64,000 nt of DNA from Lachnospiraceae bacterium (GTDB lineage: Bacteria > Bacillota > Clostridia > Lachnospirales > Lachnospiraceae). The stretch spans positions 62,001 to 126,000 of the forward strand of contig JAFVXW010000087.1 of NCBI GenBank assembly GCA_017500935.1, given 5' to 3'. Positions 7,829-16,035 of this stretch are shown in pieces. Numbering within the stretch: position 1 is the first letter of the stretch; every line of letters begins with the position of its first letter. Below the pieces are notes generated by a model, which was given only the letters and a program-made list of their open reading frames with translations, made no database searches and was not told where the DNA came from. A program made the translations under genes and the position numbers.

Positions 7829-9553
7829 ATGAAAAAAACGGAAAAATATCTGGAATGGTTTGTGCTTCCGCTTATTTTGTTTCTTTTTCCTTTGATCAAG
7901 TGCAGTCAGGGAATTGACCTGACAGATACCTGTTACGGGCTTGTCAATTTTACGTTTTTCCCGCATGCAGCGCAGGATTGGACGGTGGCAACTTATCTGG
8001 CCAATGTCACCGGATGGCTTTTGATGAAGCTTCCCGGCGGGGCTGCTTTGCTGGGAATGCGTATTTATACCGGTTTGTTTGTCAGCTTTATGGCACTGCT
8101 TTCCTACTTTTTCTTAAAAGGCAAGATGCCCTGCGGACTGGCATTTCTGGGGGAAGTGATCGCGATCGGTCTTTGCTGGATCCCGACCACAAGCCTGTAT
8201 AACTATCTGACCTTTGTACTGTTTTTGGGAGGCAGTATCTGCCTTTACAGAGGGCTTATCTGGAAGCGCAGACGGCTGATGGCGGCAGCAGGTGTGCTGC
8301 TTGGGCTGAGCGTGCTGACCAGACTTCCCAACATTCTGGAATGTGCGCTGATCGTGACGGTATTTTATTACGGAATCCTTCGTGACAGAAGCTGGAAGGA
8401 AATCTGGATCGACGTGCTGTATTGTGTCGGAGGATTTCTGGCAGCGTTTGCGGCAGGACTTTTCGTAATCCGGCTGCAGTTTGGCGCAGGGGCTTATCTG
8501 CAGATGCTGACAGGGCTTTCCGGCTATCAGGAAACGGATGCAACCTATTCGCCTTTTTCCATGATCACTTCCATTCTGGAATCCTATGCGTCCTCTTTGG
8601 TCTGGGTTTGCTATTTTCTGATCGTGGCAGGCATCGGCAGACTTATGTTTGCGGTTTTGCCCGGAAAATTTGAAAAACTCAAGATCTGCGCGTGCGCAGG
8701 GATGTTTGCTGTGCTTCTGCGTTTTGTGTGGGGCCGCGGTATGTTTGATTTTAACTATCAGTTCTACTGGAGTTTTTATAACTGGGGCATGATGCTTTTG
8801 TTTGCAGCTTTTGCGCTTAATATCTGGGCATTGGCAGATCCGCAGGTATTTCGCAGGGACAAACTGCTGGCATTGTTTGTGCTGGTGATTCTGGCGGTGA
8901 CACCTGTTGGAAGCAACAACGGCACTTATCCGAATTTGAACAATCTGTTTCTGGCAGCGCCGGTGACGCTCTGGCAGGGATACCGGCTGTATCTGAAGTT
9001 AAGGGGCAGAACCGAAAACTTTTCTTTCAGACTTCTGCTTTTGGTGATCCTGACAATGGTTACTGTCCAGAGTGTGGGATACGGCATCAAAGGTGTGTTC
9101 CGCGACGGTCTGGAAGGACAGGAGAGAAATGCGCAGGTACAAAACAGCGCAGCACTTGCCGGTATGTACACCAATGCAGAAAATGCAGCGGCCATTCAGG
9201 ATGTGGTGGATTACTGTGATCAGATTGATGTAAAAAAACAGGCAGATTCCGGTCGGCGGCTGCTGACCATGGGCGATGTTCCCGGATTTTACTGGATGTT
9301 TAAGATGCCTTCGGCACTTTCCCACGACTGGCCGGATATGAATACTTATCCTGCAGCACAGATGGAAACCGATCTTAACGCGATTGCGTCAGGGAATACA
9401 GAACTGCCTTTGGTGATCGTCCGGACAGAAGATCCTGAGACGCTGGAAGCACAGGAAGCTGCAAAATGGGAACTTCTGACAGAATGGGTGGAAGCAAACC
9501 CCTATGAGGAAGTTCTTAATAACGGTGTTTACCGGATCTATGATATCCGGTGA
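7829..9553 (+). CDS. Polytopic membrane protein, probable GT-C type glycosyltransferase
   Basis: A 574-residue protein with about ten to twelve membrane helices and a soluble C-terminal segment of roughly 120 residues. After the first helix comes an acidic loop (CSQGIDLTDTCYG) in the position where GT-C transferases carry their catalytic acidic residues; LSVLTRLPN recalls the loop of PMT/ArnT-like proteins. No family can be named with certainty. Start ATG 7829 follows AAAAGGAGGCATGAG, overlapping the end of the preceding gene. Two other large polytopic proteins with similar layout (10732, 14108) lie downstream next to a polyprenyl-phosphate sugar transferase, which supports a role as acceptor-side transferases using lipid-linked sugars outside the membrane. 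Confidence 0.65.
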   Translation: MKKTEKYLEWFVLPLILFLFPLIKCSQGIDLTDTCYGLVNFTFFPHAAQDWTVATYLANVTGWLLMKLPGGAALLGMRIYTGLFVSFMALLSYFFLKGKMPCGLAFLGEVIAIGLCWIPTTSLYNYLTFVLFLGGSICLYRGLIWKRRRLMAAAGVLLGLSVLTRLPNILECALIVTVFYYGILRDRSWKEIWIDVLYCVGGFLAAFAAGLFVIRLQFGAGAYLQMLTGLSGYQETDATYSPFSMITSILESYASSLVWVCYFLIVAGIGRLMFAVLPGKFEKLKICACAGMFAVLLRFVWGRGMFDFNYQFYWSFYNWGMMLLFAAFALNIWALADPQVFRRDKLLALFVLVILAVTPVGSNNGTYPNLNNLFLAAPVTLWQGYRLYLKLRGRTENFSFRLLLLVILTMVTVQSVGYGIKGVFRDGLEGQERNAQVQNSAALAGMYTNAENAAAIQDVVDYCDQIDVKKQADSGRRLLTMGDVPGFYWMFKMPSALSHDWPDMNTYPAAQMETDLNAIASGNTELPLVIVRTEDPETLEAQEAAKWELLTEWVEANPYEEVLNNGVYRIYDIR

Positions 9554-9575
9554 TCGCAGAAAAGAGGGTTATTTC

Positions 9576-10742
9576 ATGAGTGAATGTAAAGTACCTTTTA
9601 CCGGGAAGGAAAAGATCAGATTCAATGTTCCGCCCTGTACCGGGAAAGAATTTGAATATATGAAGCAGGCGGTGGAAAACCAGAAGATCTGCGGAGACGG
9701 TGAGTTTACCAAAAAGGCACATCAGTGGTTTGAAGAGCGCACAGGAACCAGAAAATGCCTGATGACCACTTCCTGTACCCATGCGCTGGAACTTTCAGCG
9801 CTTTTGGCTGATATTAAGCCGGGGGATGAGGTGATCATGCCCTCCTTTACCTTTGTGTCCACGGCGGATGCGTTCGTGCTGCGCGGTGCAGTGCCTGTGT
9901 TTGTAGATATCCGTCCGGATACCATGAATATCGATGAAACGCTGATCGAGGCGGCCATCACCGAAAAGACCAAAGCCATCGTGCCTGTTCACTATGCAGG
10001 TGTGGCCTGTGAAATGGATGTGATCATGGATATCGCCGCGCGCCACGGTCTGATGGTCATTGAAGATGCCGCCCAGGGTGTGATGGCATATTATAAAGGA
10101 AAAATGCTGGGAACCATCGGTGACTTTGGCTGCTACAGCTTCCATGAAACCAAAAATTACAGCATGGGAGAGGGCGGTGCGCTTTTGATCCGTGATGAAA
10201 AATATATTGAAAAAGCAGAGATCTACCGTGAAAAAGGCACGGACAGAAGCAAATATTTCCGCGGCCAGGTGGATAAATACCGCTGGCAGGAGTTTGGTTC
10301 CAGTTATCTGCCCAGCGAACTGAATGTGGCATATCTGTATGCACAGCTGGAAATGGCGGATGAGATCAATGACTGCAGACTGGCCAGATGGAACCAGTAC
10401 TACGAACTGCTGATGCCGTTGAAAGAAGCCGGTAAGATTGAGCTGCCCACCGTACCGAAAGAGTGTGTGCATAATGCACATATGTTTTATTTGAAAACTG
10501 CCGATGAGAGAGAGCGTGCGGCGCTGATCGACTATCTTAAGGCTTGCGATATTCTGGCGGTGTATCATTATGTTCCGCTGCATTCTGCGCCTGCAGGACT
10601 CAAATACGGCAGATTTGCGGGAGAAGACCGATATACGACCGCAGAAAGTGAGCGCTTGCTGCGTCTGCCCATGTATTATGGACTGACAGAGGAGCAGACC
10701 GCGTTTGTGGCAGAGAAAGTAAAGGCATTTTATGGTTTTTAA
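9576..10742 (+). CDS. wecE: dTDP-4-amino-4,6-dideoxygalactose transaminase
   Basis: A 388-residue DegT/DnrJ/EryC1-type PLP aminotransferase that resembles enterobacterial WecE (RffA) over its whole length: KICGDGEFT, GDEVIMPSFTFVSTADAFVL, PDTMNIDETLIEAAIT, VPVHYAGVACEMD, FFHETKNY-type loop with PLP Lys193, and EDRYTTAESERLLRLP. WecE converts dTDP-4-keto-6-deoxyglucose to dTDP-Fuc4N with glutamate. ATG 9576, preceded by AGAGGG, is used because an upstream in-frame start inside the previous gene lacks a ribosome site. The substrate enzymes RmlA/RmlB are not in the window. The acetyltransferase at 12554 probably completes dTDP-Fuc4NAc. The similarity is from memory of WecE and is high enough for a specific name. 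Confidence 0.88.
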   Translation: MSECKVPFTGKEKIRFNVPPCTGKEFEYMKQAVENQKICGDGEFTKKAHQWFEERTGTRKCLMTTSCTHALELSALLADIKPGDEVIMPSFTFVSTADAFVLRGAVPVFVDIRPDTMNIDETLIEAAITEKTKAIVPVHYAGVACEMDVIMDIAARHGLMVIEDAAQGVMAYYKGKMLGTIGDFGCYSFHETKNYSMGEGGALLIRDEKYIEKAEIYREKGTDRSKYFRGQVDKYRWQEFGSSYLPSELNVAYLYAQLEMADEINDCRLARWNQYYELLMPLKEAGKIELPTVPKECVHNAHMFYLKTADERERAALIDYLKACDILAVYHYVPLHSAPAGLKYGRFAGEDRYTTAESERLLRLPMYYGLTEEQTAFVAEKVKAFYGF

Positions 10743-12495
10743 GCAGAAAAAATGCCGGATGACAGATGCCGCAGCTGCATTTTTGATGACGGCAGCGGTG
10801 GCAGCGGCGGCATATAAATGCGGCGGTTTTTACTATGATCTAAATGACGATGTGCTGATCAAGGATATTTTGTCAGGTGTTTACAGCGGAAGTCCTGATG
10901 GGCATACCATGCAGATTCTGTATCCGCTGGGATGGCTTTTAAGTCTTTTGTATTACATACCGGGTGTGCCTGTTTTTGGCCTGTTTTTATGTCTGTGTCA
11001 GTTTGGCGCGATTTATGTGATCGCGTACAGGACACTGCAGTGTCTGGACAGCAGGGGAAAAAAAATCCTGCTTTTGCTGGCACAGGGGATTTTCTGGATG
11101 GGTGCCTGTCTGGAACATCTGGTTTTTTTACAGTATACGGTGACTGCCGGTATGCTTGGTGCGGCGGCAGTATTCTGGATCGCCACAAGTCAGAAACCGG
11201 AGAGCTTTGCCGTTTTTTTGCGCAAGAATCTTCCCGCGCTGATCCTTTACTGGATCGCGTTTTGTCTGCGCAGCGAGATGGGGCTTTTGCTTTTGCCGCT
11301 GGCAGGCATAACAGGGCTTTGCAAATGGTTTTCTCACAAAAATCCCTTTGCAAAAGAAAATCTGACCGGTTATGTGGGATTATTTGCAGCTTTGATGGCA
11401 GGGATCGTGCTCTGTCTGGGAGCAGAAGCGCTGGCCTATGGCAGCGATGACTGGCAGGAATTTTCCCGTTATTTTGATGCCCGGACCACCGTTTATGATT
11501 ATCAGCTGGATGTGGTGGAAGACTACGGGGAAAACAAAAGAATCTACGAAGAGCTGGGGATGTCACAGACTCGTCAGCAGCTTTTGAGAAACTATAATTT
11601 CAGTGCAGATGACAGCATTGATGCCGATTTTCTGGAGGCGCTTGCCCAAAGATCGGTGGAGAGGGAAAACGGCGGATTGTTTAAAAAGGATCTGTGCACG
11701 GGGATCTGGGAACTTGTCTTCGGGCATTTTCTGGGAAAAGCAGATTTTTGTCTGAATGCAGGCATGATCTTTTTGGGACTGCTGCTGTTTGGAACCGCTT
11801 TTTTCAGAAAACAAAAAAACGGTGTATGGCAGGCAGTGCTTGTGACCGGCTGCGCAGCTGCGTTGTGGCTGTTTTTGATCCTGCGGGGCAGACTGCCGGT
11901 GCGCCTTACCACACCGCTGTATCTGACCATGACGGCATCCTTTGGAGGACTTTTGCTGACAGCTAAAAATGCAGAGGCTGAAAACGGCAGCCAAAAGCAG
12001 GAGAACTGTCTGCAGATGCTGACGCTTCATGCGGCAGCGGTCGGCCTGGTTTTATGCGGTATTCTGACTGCACCGAAAAATGCAGCGGCCGCCATACAGC
12101 AGGTACAGCAAAGACAGCAGACCAACAGCGTCAACGAAGCGGTTATGGCATACTGCAGCCAGACTCCGGATATTCTGTATCTGGCAGATGTGTATTCCAC
12201 TGTGCGGTTTTCGGAAAAGATCGGCGTGGATCGGGATAAACCGTTTAATTATGATATTATGGGCGGCTGGATTTCCAAAAGCCCGCTGACACAAAAAAAA
12301 CTGCAGGATTTCGGACTGGAAAGTGTGGGAGAAGCGGTATGCGGCCAGGAAAATGTGCGTCTGCTGACTGATGCAGGGACAGATTTCGTATGGCTTTTGG
12401 ATTTTCTGGCAGAACAGGGGATCGCAGCAGAAGCGATATTGACAGACAAGATCGCAGACGGTGCGGTGGAAGTATATCAGATCGTGTGCAGATAA
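10732..12495 (+). CDS. Polytopic membrane protein, probable GT-C type glycosyltransferase
   Basis: A 587-residue membrane protein with about ten helices. Just after the first helix is YYDLNDDVLIKDILSG, an acidic pair in the place of the GT-C DD/DxD motif. A large loop (about residues 240-330, with DDWQEFSRYFDARTTVYDY) and a soluble tail are likely extracytoplasmic. It overlaps wecE by 11 bases, with AAAGG before the ATG, so the two are translationally coupled. I know no named family for it. Coupling to the Fuc4N aminotransferase suggests it uses that sugar, once lipid-linked, outside the membrane. Confidence 0.62.
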   Translation: MVFKQKKCRMTDAAAAFLMTAAVAAAAYKCGGFYYDLNDDVLIKDILSGVYSGSPDGHTMQILYPLGWLLSLLYYIPGVPVFGLFLCLCQFGAIYVIAYRTLQCLDSRGKKILLLLAQGIFWMGACLEHLVFLQYTVTAGMLGAAAVFWIATSQKPESFAVFLRKNLPALILYWIAFCLRSEMGLLLLPLAGITGLCKWFSHKNPFAKENLTGYVGLFAALMAGIVLCLGAEALAYGSDDWQEFSRYFDARTTVYDYQLDVVEDYGENKRIYEELGMSQTRQQLLRNYNFSADDSIDADFLEALAQRSVERENGGLFKKDLCTGIWELVFGHFLGKADFCLNAGMIFLGLLLFGTAFFRKQKNGVWQAVLVTGCAAALWLFLILRGRLPVRLTTPLYLTMTASFGGLLLTAKNAEAENGSQKQENCLQMLTLHAAAVGLVLCGILTAPKNAAAAIQQVQQRQQTNSVNEAVMAYCSQTPDILYLADVYSTVRFSEKIGVDRDKPFNYDIMGGWISKSPLTQKKLQDFGLESVGEAVCGQENVRLLTDAGTDFVWLLDFLAEQGIAAEAILTDKIADGAVEVYQIVCR

Positions 12496-12553
12496 GCCAA
12501 AACCATAGGCCTGCACAGACAAACCGGACAGATGCAGGATGCAAAGGAACAGG

Positions 12554-13093
12554 ATGCAGTATATGACAGAAAGAATTGAGGGGGATGGTATTTATCTGCG
12601 CCCCATTACCATGGAGGATACCCAAAATATCGTGCGCTGGCGCAACAGTGACCGCGTGCGTCAGAATTTTATTTATCAGGCAGAATTTACGGCACAGGGA
12701 CATGAAAACTGGATGCGCACCAGGGTTTTTACCGGTGAGGTGGTACAGTTTATCATCTGTCTGGCTGAAAATGACCGTCCGGTGGGAAGTGTGTATTTCC
12801 GTGATATTGATTCCGGAGATAAAAAAGCGGAATACGGCATTTTTATCGGAGAAGAGGATGCGGCCGGCAGAGGGATCGGTACGCAGACTGCGCGTCTGGC
12901 CGTTGCTTACGCAAAAGATGTATTAAAGCTCCATAAGCTGATGCTGCGTGTGTTTGCGGACAATCAGGCTGCGGTGCGCAGTTATGAAAAGGCCGGTTTT
13001 GTGCAGGAGGGGTATTTAAAGGATGAGCATTTCCTGGGCGGGCGTTACCGGGATCTGATCCTGATGGCAGTTATTTTTAAGGAAAATCAGTAA
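12554..13093 (+). CDS. GNAT acetyltransferase, probable amino-sugar N-acetyltransferase
   Basis: About 179 residues of the RimJ/RimL-like GNAT fold. YLRPITMEDT, WRNSD, EYGIFIGEEDAAGRGIGTQ (acetyl-CoA pyrophosphate loop) and LKLHKLMLRVFADNQAAVRSYEKAGF are all visible. The WRN-plus-CoA-loop layout recalls PseH and related sugar 4-amine acetyltransferases. Lying two genes after wecE, it most likely acetylates dTDP-Fuc4N, a job done by the unrelated-sequence GNAT WecD in enterobacteria. A PseH role for the pse pathway at the left end is the alternative. Three in-frame ATGs (12539, 12554, 12563) compete; 12554 has AAGGA five bases upstream, 12563 has AGGA eight bases upstream. Confidence 0.8.
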   Translation: MQYMTERIEGDGIYLRPITMEDTQNIVRWRNSDRVRQNFIYQAEFTAQGHENWMRTRVFTGEVVQFIICLAENDRPVGSVYFRDIDSGDKKAEYGIFIGEEDAAGRGIGTQTARLAVAYAKDVLKLHKLMLRVFADNQAAVRSYEKAGFVQEGYLKDEHFLGGRYRDLILMAVIFKENQ

Positions 13094-13129
13094 CGGCAGT
13101 CATACACAGCCGTTAAGAAAATAAAAAAG

Positions 13130-13165
13130 GGTCCGGGCAGTTTTGCAAAGCATCCGGACCGGAGG
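13130..13165 (+). promoter_or_regulatory. Hairpin abutting the ribosome binding site of the GtrB-like gene
   Basis: GGTCCGG (13130-13136) pairs perfectly with CCGGACC (13154-13160) around a 17-base loop, and the Shine-Dalgarno GGAGG (13161-13165) starts at the next base. A second small stem, TAACGGC/GCCGTTA (13091-13115), precedes it. The pair fills the 77-base gap and could modulate read-through or translation of the next gene; no T tract follows either stem. Confidence 0.45.
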
Positions 13166-13170
13166 TTTTT

Positions 13171-14148
13171 ATGAAAAAGAAATTGGTGAGTTTTGTGATT
13201 CCCTGTTACCGTTCCCAGAATACCATCGGGAAAGTGGTGGAGGAGATCGATACAACGATGGAAACACTGGCAGCGTATGACCACGAGATCATTCTGGTCA
13301 ATGACTGCTCACCGGATGATACCTTTGAAGCGATCGAGGATATCTGCAGAAATAAAAAGCATGTGATCGGTGTGAATCTGGCCAGGAATTTCGGGCAGCA
13401 TGCTGCTTTGATGGCGGGATTTCATCAAGTAAAGGGTGATATTTTAGTGTGTCTGGATGATGACGGACAGACCCCTGCGGATGAAGTGGGAAAGCTTTTG
13501 GAGGGAATCGAAAAAGGGGCCGATGTGGTGTATGCCAGATATGCGCATAAACACCATAATGCGTTCCGGAATTTTGGCAGCAGGGTCAATGACTGGATGC
13601 TGTGCTTTATGCTCAATAAGCCCAGGGAACTGTTTATTTCCAGCTATTTTGCGGCGCGTCGTTTTGTGCTCAACGAAATGCTGCGTTATGAAAATGCCTA
13701 TCCTTATGTGATCGGACTGGTGCTGCGTGCCACCAAGCGTATCACCAATGTGGATGTCAACCACAGAGACCGTATGGAGGGAACATCAGGCTATACCCTT
13801 CGTAAGCTCCTGGCACTGTGGTTCAATGGCTTTACCGCATTCAGCGAAAAGCCTCTGCGCATTGCCACCATGACCGGTATGGGCTGCGCGGCCTTTGGCT
13901 TTTTGTATGCGATCTATACAGTGATCAAAAAATTTGTCAATCCTGCAGTGCCTGTGGGCTTTTCTGCGCTGATGAGTGCCATTATGTTTCTTGGCGGCAT
14001 GATCATGCTGATGCTGGGAATGATTGGTGAGTACGTGGGCAGAGCATATATCTGTATGAACAATGCGCCCCAGTATGTGGTGCGTGAGATCGTGGGCGGT
14101 GACGAATATGAAGAAAATGGTTCAGAAGCAGAACCTGCATGTAAATAG
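13171..14148 (+). CDS. Polyprenyl-phosphate sugar transferase (ArnC/GtrB/DPM1-like GT2)
   Basis: A 325-residue GT2 enzyme. FVIPCYRSQNTIGKVVEEID, VNDCSPDDTF, LARNFGQHAALMAGF and CLDDDGQTP are hallmarks of the group that loads a single sugar on undecaprenyl or dolichyl phosphate. Two C-terminal membrane helices (about residues 233-255 and 266-290, ending GMIGEYVGRAY) anchor it, as in ArnC and GtrB. Ribosome site GGAGG six bases before ATG. Neighbours make dTDP-Fuc4N and include GT-C proteins, so the product is predicted to be an undecaprenyl-phosphate-linked acetamido sugar for use outside the cell. The exact sugar is an inference. Confidence 0.85.
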   Translation: MKKKLVSFVIPCYRSQNTIGKVVEEIDTTMETLAAYDHEIILVNDCSPDDTFEAIEDICRNKKHVIGVNLARNFGQHAALMAGFHQVKGDILVCLDDDGQTPADEVGKLLEGIEKGADVVYARYAHKHHNAFRNFGSRVNDWMLCFMLNKPRELFISSYFAARRFVLNEMLRYENAYPYVIGLVLRATKRITNVDVNHRDRMEGTSGYTLRKLLALWFNGFTAFSEKPLRIATMTGMGCAAFGFLYAIYTVIKKFVNPAVPVGFSALMSAIMFLGGMIMLMLGMIGEYVGRAYICMNNAPQYVVREIVGGDEYEENGSEAEPACK

Positions 14149-15964
14149 TCTGAAAAACCGGATCAGGCAAAACAGCCGGATGTGGATAGCGCCTCTTTTG
14201 GGGTATCTGGGAACCTTTGCCTGTGCGGAAAGCGCAAAGCTGGGACGGCCGCTGGAGCTGACAAACAGTTATCTTTCGGTGCTTTTGTTTGCAGGCTTTA
14301 CCATGATGGCGGCAAAGGCACTGGAGGTCAAAGCCTCCAAAGCAGACTGGATCTGCGGCGGCATCGGCGCTTTGTTTGTCAGTGTCTGTCTGGGATTTGG
14401 CAGAAGGCTGGATCTGTACGGAAATGTGGATTTTGTGTCTCCCTGGATGTGGCTGGTAATTTTATGTATGGCTGTTTTTCTGGTTCCGCTTATTGTGTGG
14501 GGATTTTCAGGATTGGACTGGCTTGGCAGAAAGCTGGCGGAAGGACCTGCAGGGGCTGACGATAAGGCAGCGGAAAGCGGCAGCGTTTCGGCCACTGAGC
14601 AAAACAGCAGAAAATTCTTCTGGCTGACAGCTGTATTGCTGTTTCTTTGCTGGACACCGATTTGGCTGGCAGCATGGCCTGGATTTTTTGGGTATGATGC
14701 CACCGATGAGCTGACGCAGGTGACACAGCAGGCGTATCTGACAAGACATCCGCTTTTGCATGTGCTGCTTTTGGGCGGCATTGTGTCCGGTGTATATGAA
14801 CTGACAGGAAACTGGAATACCGGAATCGCGGTATATGAAGTGTTTCAGATGGCAGTCATGGCAGGTGTATTTTCATGGCTTCTGGGATTTTTGAAAAAAA
14901 CGGGCGCACCAAAGATTGTCAGAGTCTTTTCCTTTGTTTATCTGGCATTTTTTCCGGTGATCTCTGTCTTTGTGCTTTGTACCAGTAAAGATACCCTTTA
15001 TTGTGCAGGGATGCTGGCGGTGCTGATCCTTCTGGTATGGCTTGTGACAGAACCGGAGGTATTCAGAAAAAAACGCCTGTATCCGGCGGTATTGACAGTG
15101 AGTCTGTTTGCCATGGCAGTATTCCGCAATAATGGTTTTTATGTGTTTTTGGTGATGATTCCGGTCATGCTGTGGATGGCGGGTAAAATACAGTGGAAAA
15201 AAATGCTTCTGATTTTGGTGTGTGCATTTTTGCTGATCCAGGGAAATAATTCTTTACTGAGAGCACTTCTTTCACCGCAGGATACCGGTACGATGGAGAC
15301 GCTTACCGTGCCGATCCAGCAGCTGACCCGCGCTTATATCTTCTCACCGGAGTTATACAGTGAAGAAGAAAAAGAAATTCTGTATGAGATTTTGCCGCAG
15401 GAGGTTCTGGAGCGGTATAATCCGAAGCTGTCTGATATGGTCAAGATTGATTTTCAGACGGAAACCTTTGAAAAAGATCCCGGAAAGTATATCAGCCTGT
15501 GGGCGGATATCGGACTGCGAGCGCCTTTTACCTATGTGAATGCCTGGCTGATGACTTCCTACGGTTTCTGGTATCCGGATACCGTGATCGATGTGTATAA
15601 CGGACAGCGATACTATACGGAAAGCTCTTATTTTACCGGCGAGACAGAGGAGCCGGGTGTGCGGCAGTCAAAATTTGTGCTGCTGGAACGCGTGATCAAA
15701 AAGTTTTCCTGGGGGATCCTGCAGCAGCGGATTCCGGTGCTTTCCATGTTGTTTTCACCCGGATTTTTATGCTGGATCTATGTGCTGGGCGGCCTGTATC
15801 TGCTGGCAAGGGGACAGTTAAAGTTGTTTGCGGCGTTTGGCCCTGTTTATTTAAACTGGCTGACTGTGCTTTTGGGACCGACCTATCTGGTGCGTTATGT
15901 GCTGATCTTCTGGTTTGCGCTGCCGCTGTATGTCTGGATGGTTGTCATGAAAAAAAAAGTGTGA
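14108..15964 (+). CDS. Large polytopic membrane protein, DUF6020/GT-C-like
   Basis: A 618-residue protein with about twelve membrane helices and a soluble domain near residues 400-500. The loop AAWPGFFGYDATDELTQV, an acidic cluster after a helix, and VFVLCTSKDTLYC resemble the Firmicutes membrane proteins grouped as DUF6020, thought to be GT-C-type transferases. The start at ATG 14108 overlaps the preceding gene by 41 bases; a GGCGGTGA stretch precedes it. ATG 14120 is a possible alternative. Overlap with the GtrB-like gene indicates coupled expression, and supports use of the lipid-linked sugar that enzyme makes. A promoter for the next gene is buried in its last codons. Confidence 0.65.
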   Translation: MKKMVQKQNLHVNSLKNRIRQNSRMWIAPLLGYLGTFACAESAKLGRPLELTNSYLSVLLFAGFTMMAAKALEVKASKADWICGGIGALFVSVCLGFGRRLDLYGNVDFVSPWMWLVILCMAVFLVPLIVWGFSGLDWLGRKLAEGPAGADDKAAESGSVSATEQNSRKFFWLTAVLLFLCWTPIWLAAWPGFFGYDATDELTQVTQQAYLTRHPLLHVLLLGGIVSGVYELTGNWNTGIAVYEVFQMAVMAGVFSWLLGFLKKTGAPKIVRVFSFVYLAFFPVISVFVLCTSKDTLYCAGMLAVLILLVWLVTEPEVFRKKRLYPAVLTVSLFAMAVFRNNGFYVFLVMIPVMLWMAGKIQWKKMLLILVCAFLLIQGNNSLLRALLSPQDTGTMETLTVPIQQLTRAYIFSPELYSEEEKEILYEILPQEVLERYNPKLSDMVKIDFQTETFEKDPGKYISLWADIGLRAPFTYVNAWLMTSYGFWYPDTVIDVYNGQRYYTESSYFTGETEEPGVRQSKFVLLERVIKKFSWGILQQRIPVLSMLFSPGFLCWIYVLGGLYLLARGQLKLFAAFGPVYLNWLTVLLGPTYLVRYVLIFWFALPLYVWMVVMKKKV

Positions 15965-15970
15965 TATACT
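15942..15970 (+). promoter_or_regulatory. Extended -10 promoter overlapping the end of the DUF6020-like gene
   Basis: TTGTCA (15942-15947), a 17-base A-rich spacer and TATACT (15965-15970), with TGA directly before the -10 as a TGn extension. That TGA is also the stop codon of the upstream gene. It would drive the O-antigen ligase gene starting 66 bases later. A small hairpin GTGGG/CCCAC (15990-16007) lies in the leader. Confidence 0.7.
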
Positions 15971-16035
15971 GCATGAGAGTATAAACACAGTGGGAGAGTC
16001 TGCCCACGTATTTTGCGTGTAAAAAAGAGGAAACG

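Noticed and set aside
9795..10583. Long minus-strand open frame (262 codons) opposite wecE
   Set aside because: It mirrors a strongly conserved aminotransferase and its own translation matches no family; it is a shadow of codon bias.
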